Origin: Abyssicoccus albus
Lineage (GTDB): Bacteria > Bacillota > Bacilli > Staphylococcales > Abyssicoccaceae
Length of the DNA: 64,000 nucleotides
Assembly: GCF_003815035.1 (NCBI RefSeq)
Contig: NZ_RKRK01000003.1
Coordinates: 245,273 to 309,272 of the forward strand
Direction: 5' to 3'
Below are positions 26,299 to 34,866 of this stretch, in pieces; the stretch's first letter is position 1; the number at the start of each line of letters is the position of its first letter. The notes beneath the pieces are model-generated. The model was not told the origin of the DNA, did no database searches, and saw only the letters and a list, made by a program, of their open reading frames with translations. Made by a program: the position numbers and the translations under genes.

Positions 26299-26405
26299 TG
26301 AAATCACTCCTTTTTATTATATATCTATATTGTACTCCTATTTTCAAATAATTAAAAAAGATATCATGGTTTTATAGACTTGTTCACAATATGTTCAATA
26401 TCATT

Positions 26406-26560
26406 ATGGTGCGCGTATTTCCAGTTTGCGCGCACCATATACTTGAAAACCACCAATTCCTTCATTATGGTGCGCGTATTTTCTATTTGCGCGCACCATA
26501 TCCTTGAAAATCACCAATTCCTTCATTATGGTGCGCATATTTCCAATTTGCGCGCACCAT
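26406..26560. repeat. Three tandem GC-rich hairpin repeats, period 61 bp
   Basis: Hairpins at 26406-26438, 26467-26499 and 26528-26560 have arms ATGGTGCGCG and CGCGCACCAT (one arm base changed in the third) and loops of the type TATTTCCARTTTG. The spacers, close to ATACTTGAAAACCACCAATT, are conserved. The array lies between the divergent dhaK and flavoprotein genes. Loop and period match the 952-1230 array although the stems are unrelated. The rest of 26308-26611 shows only AT-rich DNA and the two genes' ribosome sites. Confidence 0.9.
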
Positions 26561-26611
26561 ATTTCAATCAGTGCCGATTTCTGTCATAATAAAATAAAAA
26601 GGAGTCTCACG

Positions 26612-27124
26612 ATGTTCATCAACAACCAACTTAAGTCATTAAGATTATCTCAAACTTCATACCCAACACTACCTGATGAATACCCTTCTAATCCTTTCGA
26701 CCTTTTCGAGCAGTGGTTAACAGATGCGGTCCACAAAGAAACCGAAGGGAATACGTTAGTTTTATCAACACAACACGACGGGACCGTCGATTCTCGTATC
26801 GTACTTTTGAAAGCGATCCATAATGAATCTCTCTTTATCGAGAGTCGAACGGCGCGTCGAAAGGTTGATCAACTTCGTCAACACAATCAAGTGGCTGTGA
26901 ATTTTTATTGGCCGGTGACGGGTCGACAAGTGAGAATTCAAGGGATCGCTTCGTTTGAATATCCCGAACAAATCAATGACTATCTAGATGCTTCAACACG
27001 TGATGATTTAACTGTAGTCCAGATCAAACCAACGCGTTATGAATTTTATCAAAGTCTGACTGAAGGTGGGTTCAAACGGTTTGAATATACGAATCCAACA
27101 GATTGGACAATCCATACATTATAA
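26612..27124 (+). CDS. Pyridoxamine 5'-phosphate oxidase-like flavoprotein
   Basis: The 170-residue protein belongs to the PNPOx split-barrel family that binds FMN. TVDSRIVLLKAIHNESLFIES and the basic TARRKVDQLRQH are FMN-phosphate contacts, and WPVTGRQVRIQG is the conserved strand. True PdxH enzymes are about 210 residues and end with a conserved substrate-binding tail. Here the chain stops soon after FKRFEYTNPTDWTIHTL, so PdxH activity is uncertain. The start at 26612 follows AAGGAG at 26599-26604. A longer upstream frame would run through the hairpin repeats and is rejected. Vitamin B6 salvage or another FMN reduction is possible. Confidence 0.8.
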   Translation: MFINNQLKSLRLSQTSYPTLPDEYPSNPFDLFEQWLTDAVHKETEGNTLVLSTQHDGTVDSRIVLLKAIHNESLFIESRTARRKVDQLRQHNQVAVNFYWPVTGRQVRIQGIASFEYPEQINDYLDASTRDDLTVVQIKPTRYEFYQSLTEGGFKRFEYTNPTDWTIHTL

Positions 27125-27154
27125 AAGCCGAGGTCATAAACCTCGGCTTTTTTT
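27124..27154. terminator. Terminator between the PNPOx-like gene and tenA
   Basis: An 11-bp stem (27124-27134 and 27140-27150) with a T run on the plus strand and A run on the other side serves both convergent genes. Confidence 0.9.
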
Positions 27155-27822
27155 CATCCTTTAGCAACAGGCCACTCTTCTAACGTTTCACACATCTCCC
27201 AGAACATATATTCATAATAACTCGTCTTCACAATGATCTCCTCAAGTTCAGCGAGTTCACGTTCAGGTTTCCCTGCTGTCAGTTGATCCATTAACTCAAT
27301 GGCACTATTCGTCAATTCAGTAAAATCATCGCCTGAATACATCTCAATCCATTGAGCATAACGATTCCCTTCCACTGATTGTTCCGCTAAAGATTTTCCG
27401 ATATAATTATAACTCCACGCACACGCTAACAACGCCGCCACGACATGCTCAGGACCACCCCGTTGAGCGTGATTCAACATATAACTCGTATACGCTGTAT
27501 TCACCGCCGCAGCATCTGTTGCTTCTAACGTCTCTTCACTAATTCCGAATTCAAGCGCAAACTTTCGATGTAAATCCATCTCCATAAACAAAGTGCCATG
27601 CAGTAATTCACTAAACATCCCCATCGTCTTCAAATCACGCGCTTTACTACTCCCAATCGCCATTAACTTGGCATACTCAATTAAGTACACATAATCTTGC
27701 TTCAGCCAATGTTTAAACTTCTCCTCATCTAAAGATCCGTCACCTAATCCTTTGACGAAAGGATGTTCTAAGTACGATGACCAAATCGGTTCAACACGTT
27801 TCCAAATACGTTCAGTAAACAT
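27154..27822 (-). CDS. tenA: Thiaminase II / aminopyrimidine aminohydrolase TenA
   Basis: The 222-residue helical protein is a TenA enzyme, which salvages aminopyrimidine from degraded thiamin. Key features are FKHWLKQDYVYLIEYAKL, the HGTLFMEMDLHRKFALEFGI segment, the catalytic Cys in AALLACAWSYNYIG near residue 135 and the C-terminal Glu in SYYEYMFWEMCETLEEW. Transcription is controlled by a TPP riboswitch with attenuator (27839-27964). Staphylococci often place tenA first in tenA-thiD-thiM-thiE. Here no other thi gene follows, so it is a solitary unit. Confidence 0.94.
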   Translation of the reverse strand: MFTERIWKRVEPIWSSYLEHPFVKGLGDGSLDEEKFKHWLKQDYVYLIEYAKLMAIGSSKARDLKTMGMFSELLHGTLFMEMDLHRKFALEFGISEETLEATDAAAVNTAYTSYMLNHAQRGGPEHVVAALLACAWSYNYIGKSLAEQSVEGNRYAQWIEMYSGDDFTELTNSAIELMDQLTAGKPERELAELEEIIVKTSYYEYMFWEMCETLEEWPVAKG

Positions 27823-27838
27823 ATACTTCTCCTCCTAT

Positions 27839-27870
27839 AAAAAAATACCTATACACGTAGGTATAGGTAT
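27839..27870 (-). terminator. Attenuator terminator of the TPP riboswitch
   Basis: On the minus strand a 10-bp stem (27861-27870 and 27845-27854) is followed by seven U. Its 3' arm GTGTATAGGU (opposite 27847-27856) is complementary to the leader 5' end ACCUAUACAC (opposite 27955-27964), so an antiterminator is available. Confidence 0.88.
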
Positions 27871-27879
27871 GAAGACCCA

Positions 27880-27957
27880 CTTCCCTACGCTGGTGTTAAT
27901 CAATCAGGTTCAAAGGGTCGGAACATATCCTCTCAGCACAATTGTGCACCCCTAGTG
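27880..27957 (-). ncRNA. TPP (THI-box) riboswitch
   Basis: On the minus strand the leader contains CTAGGGGTGC, GCTGAGAGGA, CCCTTTGAACCTGAT and TAACACCAGCGTAGGGAA, the conserved THI-box elements in the right order. It lies 58 bp upstream of tenA, with a terminator between them. Thiamin pyrophosphate should stop transcription. Confidence 0.96.
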
Positions 27958-28000
27958 TATAGGTTGTATTTGATTTATGTACATTATAACATACATTTCA

Positions 28001-29014
28001 TCATTTCATATTCACATATATAATATCATTCATTTGGGACCTATGATCGTGTGTCATCACTTTCAGTCTTCCTTGATCAGTTTCCACCGTATATTCATAG
28101 GAACCACCTTCGAATAAAATATTGACAACTTCTCCTTTAATTCCATGATTGTCATTTAACGATAACTCATGTGGCTTAAGAGGGATAATACCTTCTTCTT
28201 TAAAGTGTTGCGTCACTTCCTTATGCCAGTGCATTCCATTCACTTCAAAATGATTATCATTCCATTCACCATGGATTAAATTATGTCCACCAACAAATTC
28301 TGCGACAAATGAATTCACTGGATGATTATAAACTTCCTCAGGTGTTCCGACTTGTTCAATTCGTCCCGCATTCATGACAATCACTTTCGTTGCAAGACTT
28401 AATGCTTCTGACTGATCATGTGTCACATATAAAAATGATGTTCTTTCTTTATTAAATATTTCTTTTATTTGATAACGTAAGTCTCTCTTTAAATGTGCAT
28501 CTAAACTACTTAGCGGCTCATCCATCAAAAGCAAGCCTGGCTTAGGAGCAATGGCTCTTGCAATGGACACCCTTTGTTGTTGTCCACCTGACAATTCATG
28601 AGGATATCTTTTATGGAAGTCACTTAATCCTACAAGCTTTAAGCAATGTTCGATGCGTTCCTTTCGTTGTGAATCATTCAATTTAGATGTAAATTGATGA
28701 TTTTTCAAAGGATATTCCACATGCTTACTTACGTTCATATGAGGCCACAGTGCGAATTGTTGGAATACCATCGATAGATTTCGTTTATTCGGTGGTATCG
28801 TCTTATGAACACTTGCAACGACTTGTTCATCCATCATAATGTCACCATCACTCAACGGTTCAAAGCCTGCAATTAACTTTAATAATGTTGTCTTTCCACA
28901 TCCTGATGGGCCAATGAGCACAACAAATTCATCATGATCAATCGTCACATTGATATCATGTAGCACCTGTGTTTGACCGTATTGTTTAGATACATTGATT
29001 AATTCCGTTTTCAT
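28001..29014 (-). CDS. ABC importer ATP-binding protein, FbpC/PotA type
   Basis: The 337-residue ATPase has Walker A GPSGCGKTT, signature ELSGGQQQRVSIARAI, Walker B LLLMDEPLSSLDA and the switch in YVTHDQSEAL. A C-terminal TOBE-like domain (about 240-337) is typical of iron(III), polyamine, phosphonate and sugar-phosphate importers. It shares one base with the permease stop (TAATG), so the two are translationally coupled. It is the last gene of the binding protein-permease-ATPase operon. The TPP riboswitch that follows belongs to tenA and does not regulate this operon. Confidence 0.9.
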   Translation of the reverse strand: MKTELINVSKQYGQTQVLHDINVTIDHDEFVVLIGPSGCGKTTLLKLIAGFEPLSDGDIMMDEQVVASVHKTIPPNKRNLSMVFQQFALWPHMNVSKHVEYPLKNHQFTSKLNDSQRKERIEHCLKLVGLSDFHKRYPHELSGGQQQRVSIARAIAPKPGLLLMDEPLSSLDAHLKRDLRYQIKEIFNKERTSFLYVTHDQSEALSLATKVIVMNAGRIEQVGTPEEVYNHPVNSFVAEFVGGHNLIHGEWNDNHFEVNGMHWHKEVTQHFKEEGIIPLKPHELSLNDNHGIKGEVVNILFEGGSYEYTVETDQGRLKVMTHDHRSQMNDIIYVNMK

Positions 29015-30675
29015 TATGATAAATCCTTTCTCTTAAACATAGATTGTAATAATAGATACAATAGCCCACCAAGACATAACAAGATAATGACAATGACTGA
29101 AAATGCACTAGAGTATTGCTTATAACCTGCACTTTCAAAGCTAAAAATAACGACCCCTATCGTCTCACTACCACTTGCCCATAAAAGAGCACTCAATGTT
29201 AACTCAGTTAAAGCTGTAAACATCATTAATAGTAATCCACCAATCATACCTGAAGTGAGTAATGGTAAAAGGATATTTTTGAATCTTAACAAAATATTAT
29301 TCCCTGATACACTTGCCGCATGTTCTAAGGAAATATGGATTTGTGAATATGTTGATATTGCACTACGCAATGGCAAAATCGTAAATCTTAAAATATAAGC
29401 GATTAATAATATGAATACTGTGCCGTATATGCCTGGTTTAACACCAGGTATTGGCTCAATCCAAAATATAATTAAACTCAAGCTTAAAACGGTTCCTGGT
29501 AAAGAATAAGGTATTGCAATCCCTATTTCAGTAAATCTCATGTACCACTTGTTATATCTAACGATCATGTACCCGAGAATGATTGCTATAATGAATGATA
29601 TAATTGTTGCACTAATCGCAAGCATTGCACTATGTTGAATTGCTGACACTGATTTATCATATTCAAATAAAATATACTGGAAGTTCTTTAACGTCAACGT
29701 ATCCATTGTCAATTTTGCACCGTACGTCTTAGTTAAAGAGGTCTTCACTAGAGCAACAAGTGGCATGATTGAAGTGATTATAAAAAATAACCATATCAAT
29801 ACTTCAATGAACAATCTAAACTTTCCTAAATGAATTCTCGGGGATCTATCTGTTGAACTATATGGGTTCGGTTTAAACTGTCTCAATAATATCCACTGAA
29901 TGAGTAAAATACAAAATGTTATACATACTAACGCTAATGAAAGAATACTGCCTTGTAAAAATGCGTCATCTCCATATGAAATGACCGCTTGATAAATCGA
30001 CGTACTTAGTACATCAACACCACCCGGAATCCCAAGAAAGGCTGGGACACCGAAATTATCAATATTTGATAACGCTGCAATCATCATTCCACCAATGATT
30101 CCAGTCATCCCCATTGGAATCGTCACTTGTTTCAGTACATCTAATCGATTGCCTCCGTTGACTTGTATCGCTTGCTCTAATGATTTAGGAATTCGTGTAA
30201 ACACTTGAACACTCATTAAATAAACGAGTGCGTAATGATTAATGCCAAGTACAAACACGATACCTCCTAAGCTGTATAAATCTATATCAATCAACGGGAT
30301 ACTTCTTACAAACTCAGTCCAAGAAATACTCATCATATATGATGGGACTAATAAAGGTAGTATAATAAATATTTGCATCAATTTTTTAAAACGTACATCT
30401 GTGTAGGATATAATAAATGCAAATAAAAGTCCTAATGCAGTATTTAACAACGTCGCTAAACATCCGATAATGAGTGTATTTACTATCGATTCGACATTAC
30501 TGTCTTTTAATATAAATTTTAAATGCTCTAAAGTAATCCCGTGTTCACCGATAAAACTGAGTGAGATCATTCTTATAAATGGATAGACGAAAAAGACAAA
30601 GACTGTTCCTACAATAAAAAACCATAGGAAAAAAGAGCGTATGTTACGCTCTTTAATCATTTCATTTAATTTCAT
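29014..30675 (-). CDS. ABC importer permease with two fused transmembrane domains, FbpB/AfuB type
   Basis: The 553-residue membrane protein has two homologous halves of about six helices each. Each half has an EAA loop: SLEQAIQVNGGNRLDVLKQV near residue 165 and SLEHAASVSGNNILLRFKNI near residue 445. This fused layout is typical of FbpB, AfuB, phosphonate (PhnU/V-like) and ThiP permeases. It starts 5 bp after the binding-protein stop. Substrate cannot be read from it. Confidence 0.9.
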   Translation of the reverse strand: MKLNEMIKERNIRSFFLWFFIVGTVFVFFVYPFIRMISLSFIGEHGITLEHLKFILKDSNVESIVNTLIIGCLATLLNTALGLLFAFIISYTDVRFKKLMQIFIILPLLVPSYMMSISWTEFVRSIPLIDIDLYSLGGIVFVLGINHYALVYLMSVQVFTRIPKSLEQAIQVNGGNRLDVLKQVTIPMGMTGIIGGMMIAALSNIDNFGVPAFLGIPGGVDVLSTSIYQAVISYGDDAFLQGSILSLALVCITFCILLIQWILLRQFKPNPYSSTDRSPRIHLGKFRLFIEVLIWLFFIITSIMPLVALVKTSLTKTYGAKLTMDTLTLKNFQYILFEYDKSVSAIQHSAMLAISATIISFIIAIILGYMIVRYNKWYMRFTEIGIAIPYSLPGTVLSLSLIIFWIEPIPGVKPGIYGTVFILLIAYILRFTILPLRSAISTYSQIHISLEHAASVSGNNILLRFKNILLPLLTSGMIGGLLLMMFTALTELTLSALLWASGSETIGVVIFSFESAGYKQYSSAFSVIVIILLCLGGLLYLLLQSMFKRKDLS

Positions 30676-30680
30676 AACGA

Positions 30681-31715
30681 TTATTCACCGAAAATATCTT
30701 TAAATTTATTTTTATCGTCTTCACGACTTTTCACTAATTCTTTTATGTCAGCATCAATAATATCCATTTCATCAACAGTCTTTAATCCTTCAGGAGCGTC
30801 TACACCTTTACGAATTGGTGTGTAACCAATTTCAGCTGCAAGCTTTTGTCCATCTTCACTTAATACGAAATCAACAAACTTTTTAGCAGCTTCAGGGTTT
30901 TTCGCGTCTTTCATAATTCCAATCGGTTCAGTAATTACTGGAACACCTTCTTCAGGGTATACAAGTTCTACCGGTGAACCCTCTTGATTCGCACGCGCAA
31001 CGATGAAGTCTACTACCATTGCATAATCTTTATTACCAGACTGAACCTCTTGAAGCGCACCACCATTACCTTTAACAACCGTAGTGTTGTTTTCTTTTAA
31101 TTTTTCATAGAATTCCCAACCTAAATCGTTACGACTAATGACACCAGCATTGTAAGCCGCCGCTCCAGAATATAATGGGCTTGGCATAATGACTTTGTCT
31201 TTCGCATCTTCTTCGGTTAAGTCAGACCATGACTTTGGTGCTTCTTTAACATTATCCGTGTTATATGCAATCGCAGTCGCCATCACCTTTGTACCATAGT
31301 ACGTATTATCAGTCCCGATAAATTCCTCAGGTAACTCACCCGCTTCTTCTGATTCATAAGACATCAATAACTCATCTTCATTCAACTGCTCAAACGTTAC
31401 ACTATCCGCAACAAGTAATACATCAGCTTTAATCTCTCCCGCTTTTTTCTCAGCGTTTAATTTACCAATAACCTCTTCAGTACCAGATCTGAAAGTGTTC
31501 ACTTTTATATCAGGGTGTTTCTCATTGAACGCCTCAACAAGCTTAGACGCATCTTCATCCGGTTGAGAAGTATAGAACTCAACAACCTGCTCACCCTCCT
31601 CAGAAGAAGCCTCCTCTTTAGATTCGCTACCCTCTTCTGCTACATCTTTAGCAGAACCACAAGCTGTCAATATTAATGCAATACTCAATACCAATAATAA
31701 CTTAAACCATTTCAT
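30681..31715 (-). CDS. ABC importer substrate-binding lipoprotein, Fbp/Afu type
   Basis: The 344-residue lipoprotein (LTAC, Cys19) has an acidic linker, then a type II binding fold starting VVEFYTSQPDEDASKLVEAF. Further landmarks are YYGTKVMATAIAYNTDNV, MPSPLYSGAAAYNAGV and GYTPIRKGVDAPEGL, typical of the group that includes ferric-ion, phosphonate and hexose-phosphate binders. The double Tyr near residue 140 could be metal-binding, but relatives of this kind bind organic phosphates too. It is the first gene of a three-gene operon with a good GGAGG site. Iron and organophosphate are about equally likely ligands. Confidence 0.88.
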   Translation of the reverse strand: MKWFKLLLVLSIALILTACGSAKDVAEEGSESKEEASSEEGEQVVEFYTSQPDEDASKLVEAFNEKHPDIKVNTFRSGTEEVIGKLNAEKKAGEIKADVLLVADSVTFEQLNEDELLMSYESEEAGELPEEFIGTDNTYYGTKVMATAIAYNTDNVKEAPKSWSDLTEEDAKDKVIMPSPLYSGAAAYNAGVISRNDLGWEFYEKLKENNTTVVKGNGGALQEVQSGNKDYAMVVDFIVARANQEGSPVELVYPEEGVPVITEPIGIMKDAKNPEAAKKFVDFVLSEDGQKLAAEIGYTPIRKGVDAPEGLKTVDEMDIIDADIKELVKSREDDKNKFKDIFGE

Positions 31716-31799
31716 ACCCTATATACCTCCTATGATTTGCACTCTATTTAGAAGTATAGACTTTAAATATTAATTTTGTGTAAAGGAAGTATGAAGGTT

Positions 31800-32096
31800 T
31801 TATTTAATTGGATACTTCTCCCCGTTCTTCTCCACTTTCATTCGAATAATTTCTTCAATATCAAGTCCCATTTCTTCAGCCAAGGTAATACCATATATAA
31901 ATACATCTGCGAGTTCTTCTTTAATTTCTTGTTCATTTTTCTTAATTGCTTCATCACTGTCAATCCATTGGAAGCATTCTAATAATTCTGCTGCTTCAAG
32001 GTTCAACGAAAGTGCTAGATCTTTAGGATTATGATACGGCTTCCACCCACGTGCGTCACGAAAGTCATTGATTAATTTAATAACCTCTGAATTCAT
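31800..32096 (-). CDS. MazG-like nucleotide pyrophosphohydrolase
   Basis: The 98-residue all-alpha protein has the MazG/RS21-C6 metal-binding pattern ExxE-ExxD: LNLEAAELLECFQW near residue 32 and KEELADVFIYGITLAEEM near residue 60. It should hydrolyse non-canonical or excess NTPs to NMP and PPi. Its start overlaps the end of the GIY-YIG/DUF2075 gene by 20 bp and its ribosome site (GGAAG) lies inside that gene, so the two are coupled and probably act together. Such small MazG proteins are often housekeeping enzymes. The overlap with a nuclease-ATPase suggests nucleic-acid or phage-related work. Confidence 0.85.
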   Translation of the reverse strand: MNSEVIKLINDFRDARGWKPYHNPKDLALSLNLEAAELLECFQWIDSDEAIKKNEQEIKEELADVFIYGITLAEEMGLDIEEIIRMKVEKNGEKYPIK

Positions 32097-33756
32097 TATT
32101 CATCTTCCTTTCCATTAATTTCTCTCTTAACTCTGGATTACTTGCATAAATGAATAGACCTTTCACACCACGTTTCATCAATACATTAATTGAGTTTAAG
32201 ATGATCCTCTCTTTAACCTTTTCTAAATTCTGTTCCCCAGTACCACTCTCACCTGCTAATGCACCAGTATCTTTATATTTAGAAGTATCAATTTCTAATT
32301 CATCTTTTTCTTTATTATATGTAACGCTTGGACCGAGTATGACACCGACATAGTTTAAATCAAACCCTTGAATCGTATAAATAGAGCCGACTTCATTGAT
32401 CGTCTCAGGCACTTCCGCCCATGTCTCCTTATAATGTGTACGATTCCATACTTTCTTAAATCCAGGTTCTTCAACGAAATAATCTGCACCATCTTTTTTA
32501 TGGACATAATCAAAAGTTGATACAACGCGACTTAAACCATGTGACTTACTCCGTTCAACAATGACCTCATGCATCTCTGTTGCATCATCAAACACTCTAA
32601 TCTCAAAGTTTTCTTCACTTTCAGGAATAGGCCATAATTCCTTCTGTACAAAACGATCAATCCAATTCACAACTTTAGGACTCGCTTGCATTCTAAATTG
32701 ATCCTTCAATTCAAATGTCTTAGGATGAAAATCTTTAACGATACCTTTTAATAAGTCTTGTGACCAATGACTCTTTACTTTCAAAAACTGCTTTTCATCA
32801 TAAACAATTACAGTGACTTTACTAAGCTTTATGATTTCTTCTAACTGATTATTTCCTCGGAAATTATTATATGTATCCGTTCGACTTAATAACAAATGAG
32901 CTTCATCTACTAACGTGATATCAGCCATACGATTTTCTTTTTGCATTTTGTTAATAAATGGTGTAGGTTTTTCGAAATTTTTCTTTTTTAAATTAGGCAA
33001 GCTTGTTGAAATACTTTCATATGTCTTTAGCATTTCCTGATGATTTACGAGTAAATAATTTTCTGTTCCATATAAGTTATTCTCTAAATCATCCATCGAA
33101 TAAAAACTATCCTTATCATTCGCTAAATCTTGAATTGTATTAAACGTCGAACTCAACACAACACTTTTCCCCGTCCCAGCTTCACCTTTAATCAAGAATA
33201 CCGCTTTACGATCATCGTGTATATGCTGATTACAATACTTAATAATCGCGTTTTTCAACTCCATTTGAGACTCCGACAATTCTTTATACGGACTCAGCTT
33301 AAACACGTCACGATTACGAATCTCTTCGATACTATTTTGAACAATTTTTTTCTCACGAAGCTCCTCCCAAATCTTTTCAAACACGTGAGAATGAAAATAA
33401 GGTTTTTCATAATAGTTATGCGTTTTCTGGGATGCAAATTGACTTCTATTTTGTAATTTGTATTTATTATCTGCTATGAAATGATTAATTAAATTCGTCT
33501 CTATATTATACGTCGCAGACTGATTAAACTTCTCATGACCAATTAAAATCGCCTTATCTAATTTTCTACGATCAGGATTCGCATAATGAGATTTCATCCG
33601 ATTCCTAGCCTGAACGGTTTGTCCAATGTACGCCATAGGATTCTTCTGACCATTGTTCAATATATAGACTATAGGATATGAATGTAATTTCTCATTATTG
33701 ATATTCTCTGGCAAGTCTTTCTCAAAATTGAAATACTCGATCATAAGTTCAGACAA
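32077..33756 (-). CDS. GIY-YIG nuclease domain fused to DUF2075 helicase-like ATPase
   Basis: The product of about 559 residues joins two parts. Residues about 20-110 read as a GIY-YIG endonuclease fold: IVYILNNG, AYIGQTVQARNRMKSH and an acidic IETNLINHF. From about residue 165 comes a DUF2075-type superfamily-1-like ATPase, with Walker A LIKGEAGTGKSVV, Walker B ADITLVDEAHLLL, DQFRMQASPKVVNW and GSIYTIQGFDLNYVGVILGP near the end, the last like a UvrD-type motif. The start is taken as TTG at 33756 after GAGGTG; the upstream GTG at 33765 overlaps that site. It overlaps the MazG-like gene by 20 bp. A defence or repair role is inferred from domain content. Confidence 0.82.
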   Translation of the reverse strand: MSELMIEYFNFEKDLPENINNEKLHSYPIVYILNNGQKNPMAYIGQTVQARNRMKSHYANPDRRKLDKAILIGHEKFNQSATYNIETNLINHFIADNKYKLQNRSQFASQKTHNYYEKPYFHSHVFEKIWEELREKKIVQNSIEEIRNRDVFKLSPYKELSESQMELKNAIIKYCNQHIHDDRKAVFLIKGEAGTGKSVVLSSTFNTIQDLANDKDSFYSMDDLENNLYGTENYLLVNHQEMLKTYESISTSLPNLKKKNFEKPTPFINKMQKENRMADITLVDEAHLLLSRTDTYNNFRGNNQLEEIIKLSKVTVIVYDEKQFLKVKSHWSQDLLKGIVKDFHPKTFELKDQFRMQASPKVVNWIDRFVQKELWPIPESEENFEIRVFDDATEMHEVIVERSKSHGLSRVVSTFDYVHKKDGADYFVEEPGFKKVWNRTHYKETWAEVPETINEVGSIYTIQGFDLNYVGVILGPSVTYNKEKDELEIDTSKYKDTGALAGESGTGEQNLEKVKERIILNSINVLMKRGVKGLFIYASNPELREKLMERKMNNEFRGY

Positions 33757-33765
33757 TTGAGTCAC

Positions 33766-34011
33766 CTCTTTATATCATTGGTCTAAATAATTATAACAAA
33801 TTTTTCAACGTGATTAGAGAATAACAGAATACTCGTCTCCTTTTTTTGGTGAAATGCTTCTCTTTTTGGATAAATTTTTAGATTTAGAAACCGATTATCC
33901 GTTCTCATCCCTTATAGTTAGGGCCTTCTCTTTTTTAGTATCCCTATATCATTTCCCCCTCTTACACAATTCCTATATAATATAACCAAACAACCCCAGC
34001 GAGGTGATTTC
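33766..34011. other. Intergenic region between divergent genes
   Basis: The 246-bp region is AT-rich. A TATAAT at 33976-33981 is a likely -10 element for the rightward membrane-protein genes. Nothing else stands out. Confidence 0.4.
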
Positions 34012-34446
34012 ATGCAAATTCTTATACTCAGTTTACCGATCGTGTTATATCCGATACTCTACTTTACCGTCTACAAACCGTTGAAATCGGTTCTAAAATA
34101 CAGTGAAAGAATCAATACCATCCTAGCGATTACTGGTGTTTTTATCATTCTTGTAAGTTTCTTCTTAATGAAGAATCATTTTGAACAATCATACTTAACA
34201 ATGTCTGGATCTCAAGTTTTCCCATACGATTTCATGAGTTCAGTCTATCAATTTCTAACTATACTTGTCCCCATAGGAATATTCTTAAGTATCGTCAAAA
34301 TTTTTATGAATTTTAACGATAAGAATGATACTAAAAAACCATTTCACATTATCGAAAACATTATACTCATTCTCGGGATTATCGGGATGGGGATCATGTT
34401 ATTTTTGCTGTATGCATTGTCACAAGCTATGGGTGGAGGGGTTTAA
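34012..34446 (+). CDS. Small membrane protein, 144 residues, unknown function
   Basis: I do not recognise this protein. It has four hydrophobic segments (about 1-20, 37-55, 75-100 and 115-138) separated by short charged loops, so it is an integral membrane protein. GAGGTG precedes the ATG. The next gene starts one base after this stop, so they form a two-gene operon whose products may interact in the membrane. Confidence 0.75.
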   Translation: MQILILSLPIVLYPILYFTVYKPLKSVLKYSERINTILAITGVFIILVSFFLMKNHFEQSYLTMSGSQVFPYDFMSSVYQFLTILVPIGIFLSIVKIFMNFNDKNDTKKPFHIIENIILILGIIGMGIMLFLLYALSQAMGGGV

Positions 34447-34447
34447 T

Positions 34448-34813
34448 ATGAATAAACATACTGGCTTAATCTTATATATTGTCATACTCGTCGCCTTTAT
34501 AGGTGCAATGTATTTAATCATGAACACGACGATACAGAATCAATACAATGACGACCGTGGGGTTCTACTTATCGATAAGAATTTACAAGATCGTAATGAT
34601 AAACTTGATGAGATGAAGGAAATATACGACCAAAAAGATTGGACAGGTGCTTCAAAGGAAGAGATTGCTAAGCACTTTGGCGTGCCTAAAAATATTAAAT
34701 ATGAAGAGATCCATTATGGTAATGAAGATTTCTCTATCACTTTCGAACTGGATTATATGGATCAAGTTAAGACACATCAATTTAAGCACCACGAATACCA
34801 TCATACACAATGA
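34448..34813 (+). CDS. Membrane-anchored protein, 121 residues, unknown function
   Basis: The protein has one N-terminal membrane helix (ILYIVILVAFIGAMYLIM) and then a soluble, charged domain of about 90 residues, probably outside the membrane. That domain contains a helix-rich part (KLDEMKEIYDQKD), the stretch GASKEEIAKHFGVPKNIKYE and a His-rich end (HQFKHHEYHHTQ) that may bind metal. The start at 34448 is used because it follows a GGTGGAGGGG stretch and begins just after the upstream gene. No family is recognised. Confidence 0.72.
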   Translation: MNKHTGLILYIVILVAFIGAMYLIMNTTIQNQYNDDRGVLLIDKNLQDRNDKLDEMKEIYDQKDWTGASKEEIAKHFGVPKNIKYEEIHYGNEDFSITFELDYMDQVKTHQFKHHEYHHTQ

Positions 34814-34818
34814 TTTAA

Positions 34819-34852
34819 ACCCCATCGCCATAACAATCTATGACGGTGGGGT
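34819..34852 (+). terminator. Terminator of the two-gene membrane operon
   Basis: A 14-base stem with two imperfect pairs (34819-34832 and 34839-34852) begins 6 bp after the stop codon. The T tract is weak. Confidence 0.6.
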
Positions 34853-34866
34853 ATTCTACTGACTCA

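Noticed and set aside
26504..26611. A longer N-terminus for the PNPOx-like protein from an upstream ATG
   Set aside because: It would translate the hairpin repeats, while AAGGAG sits at the right distance before the ATG at 26612.
27839..31715. The ABC importer as a TPP-regulated thiamin transporter
   Set aside because: The riboswitch lies after the importer operon and reads away from it into tenA. The long TOBE-type ATPase also fits Fbp/Afu/Pot systems better than ThiQ.
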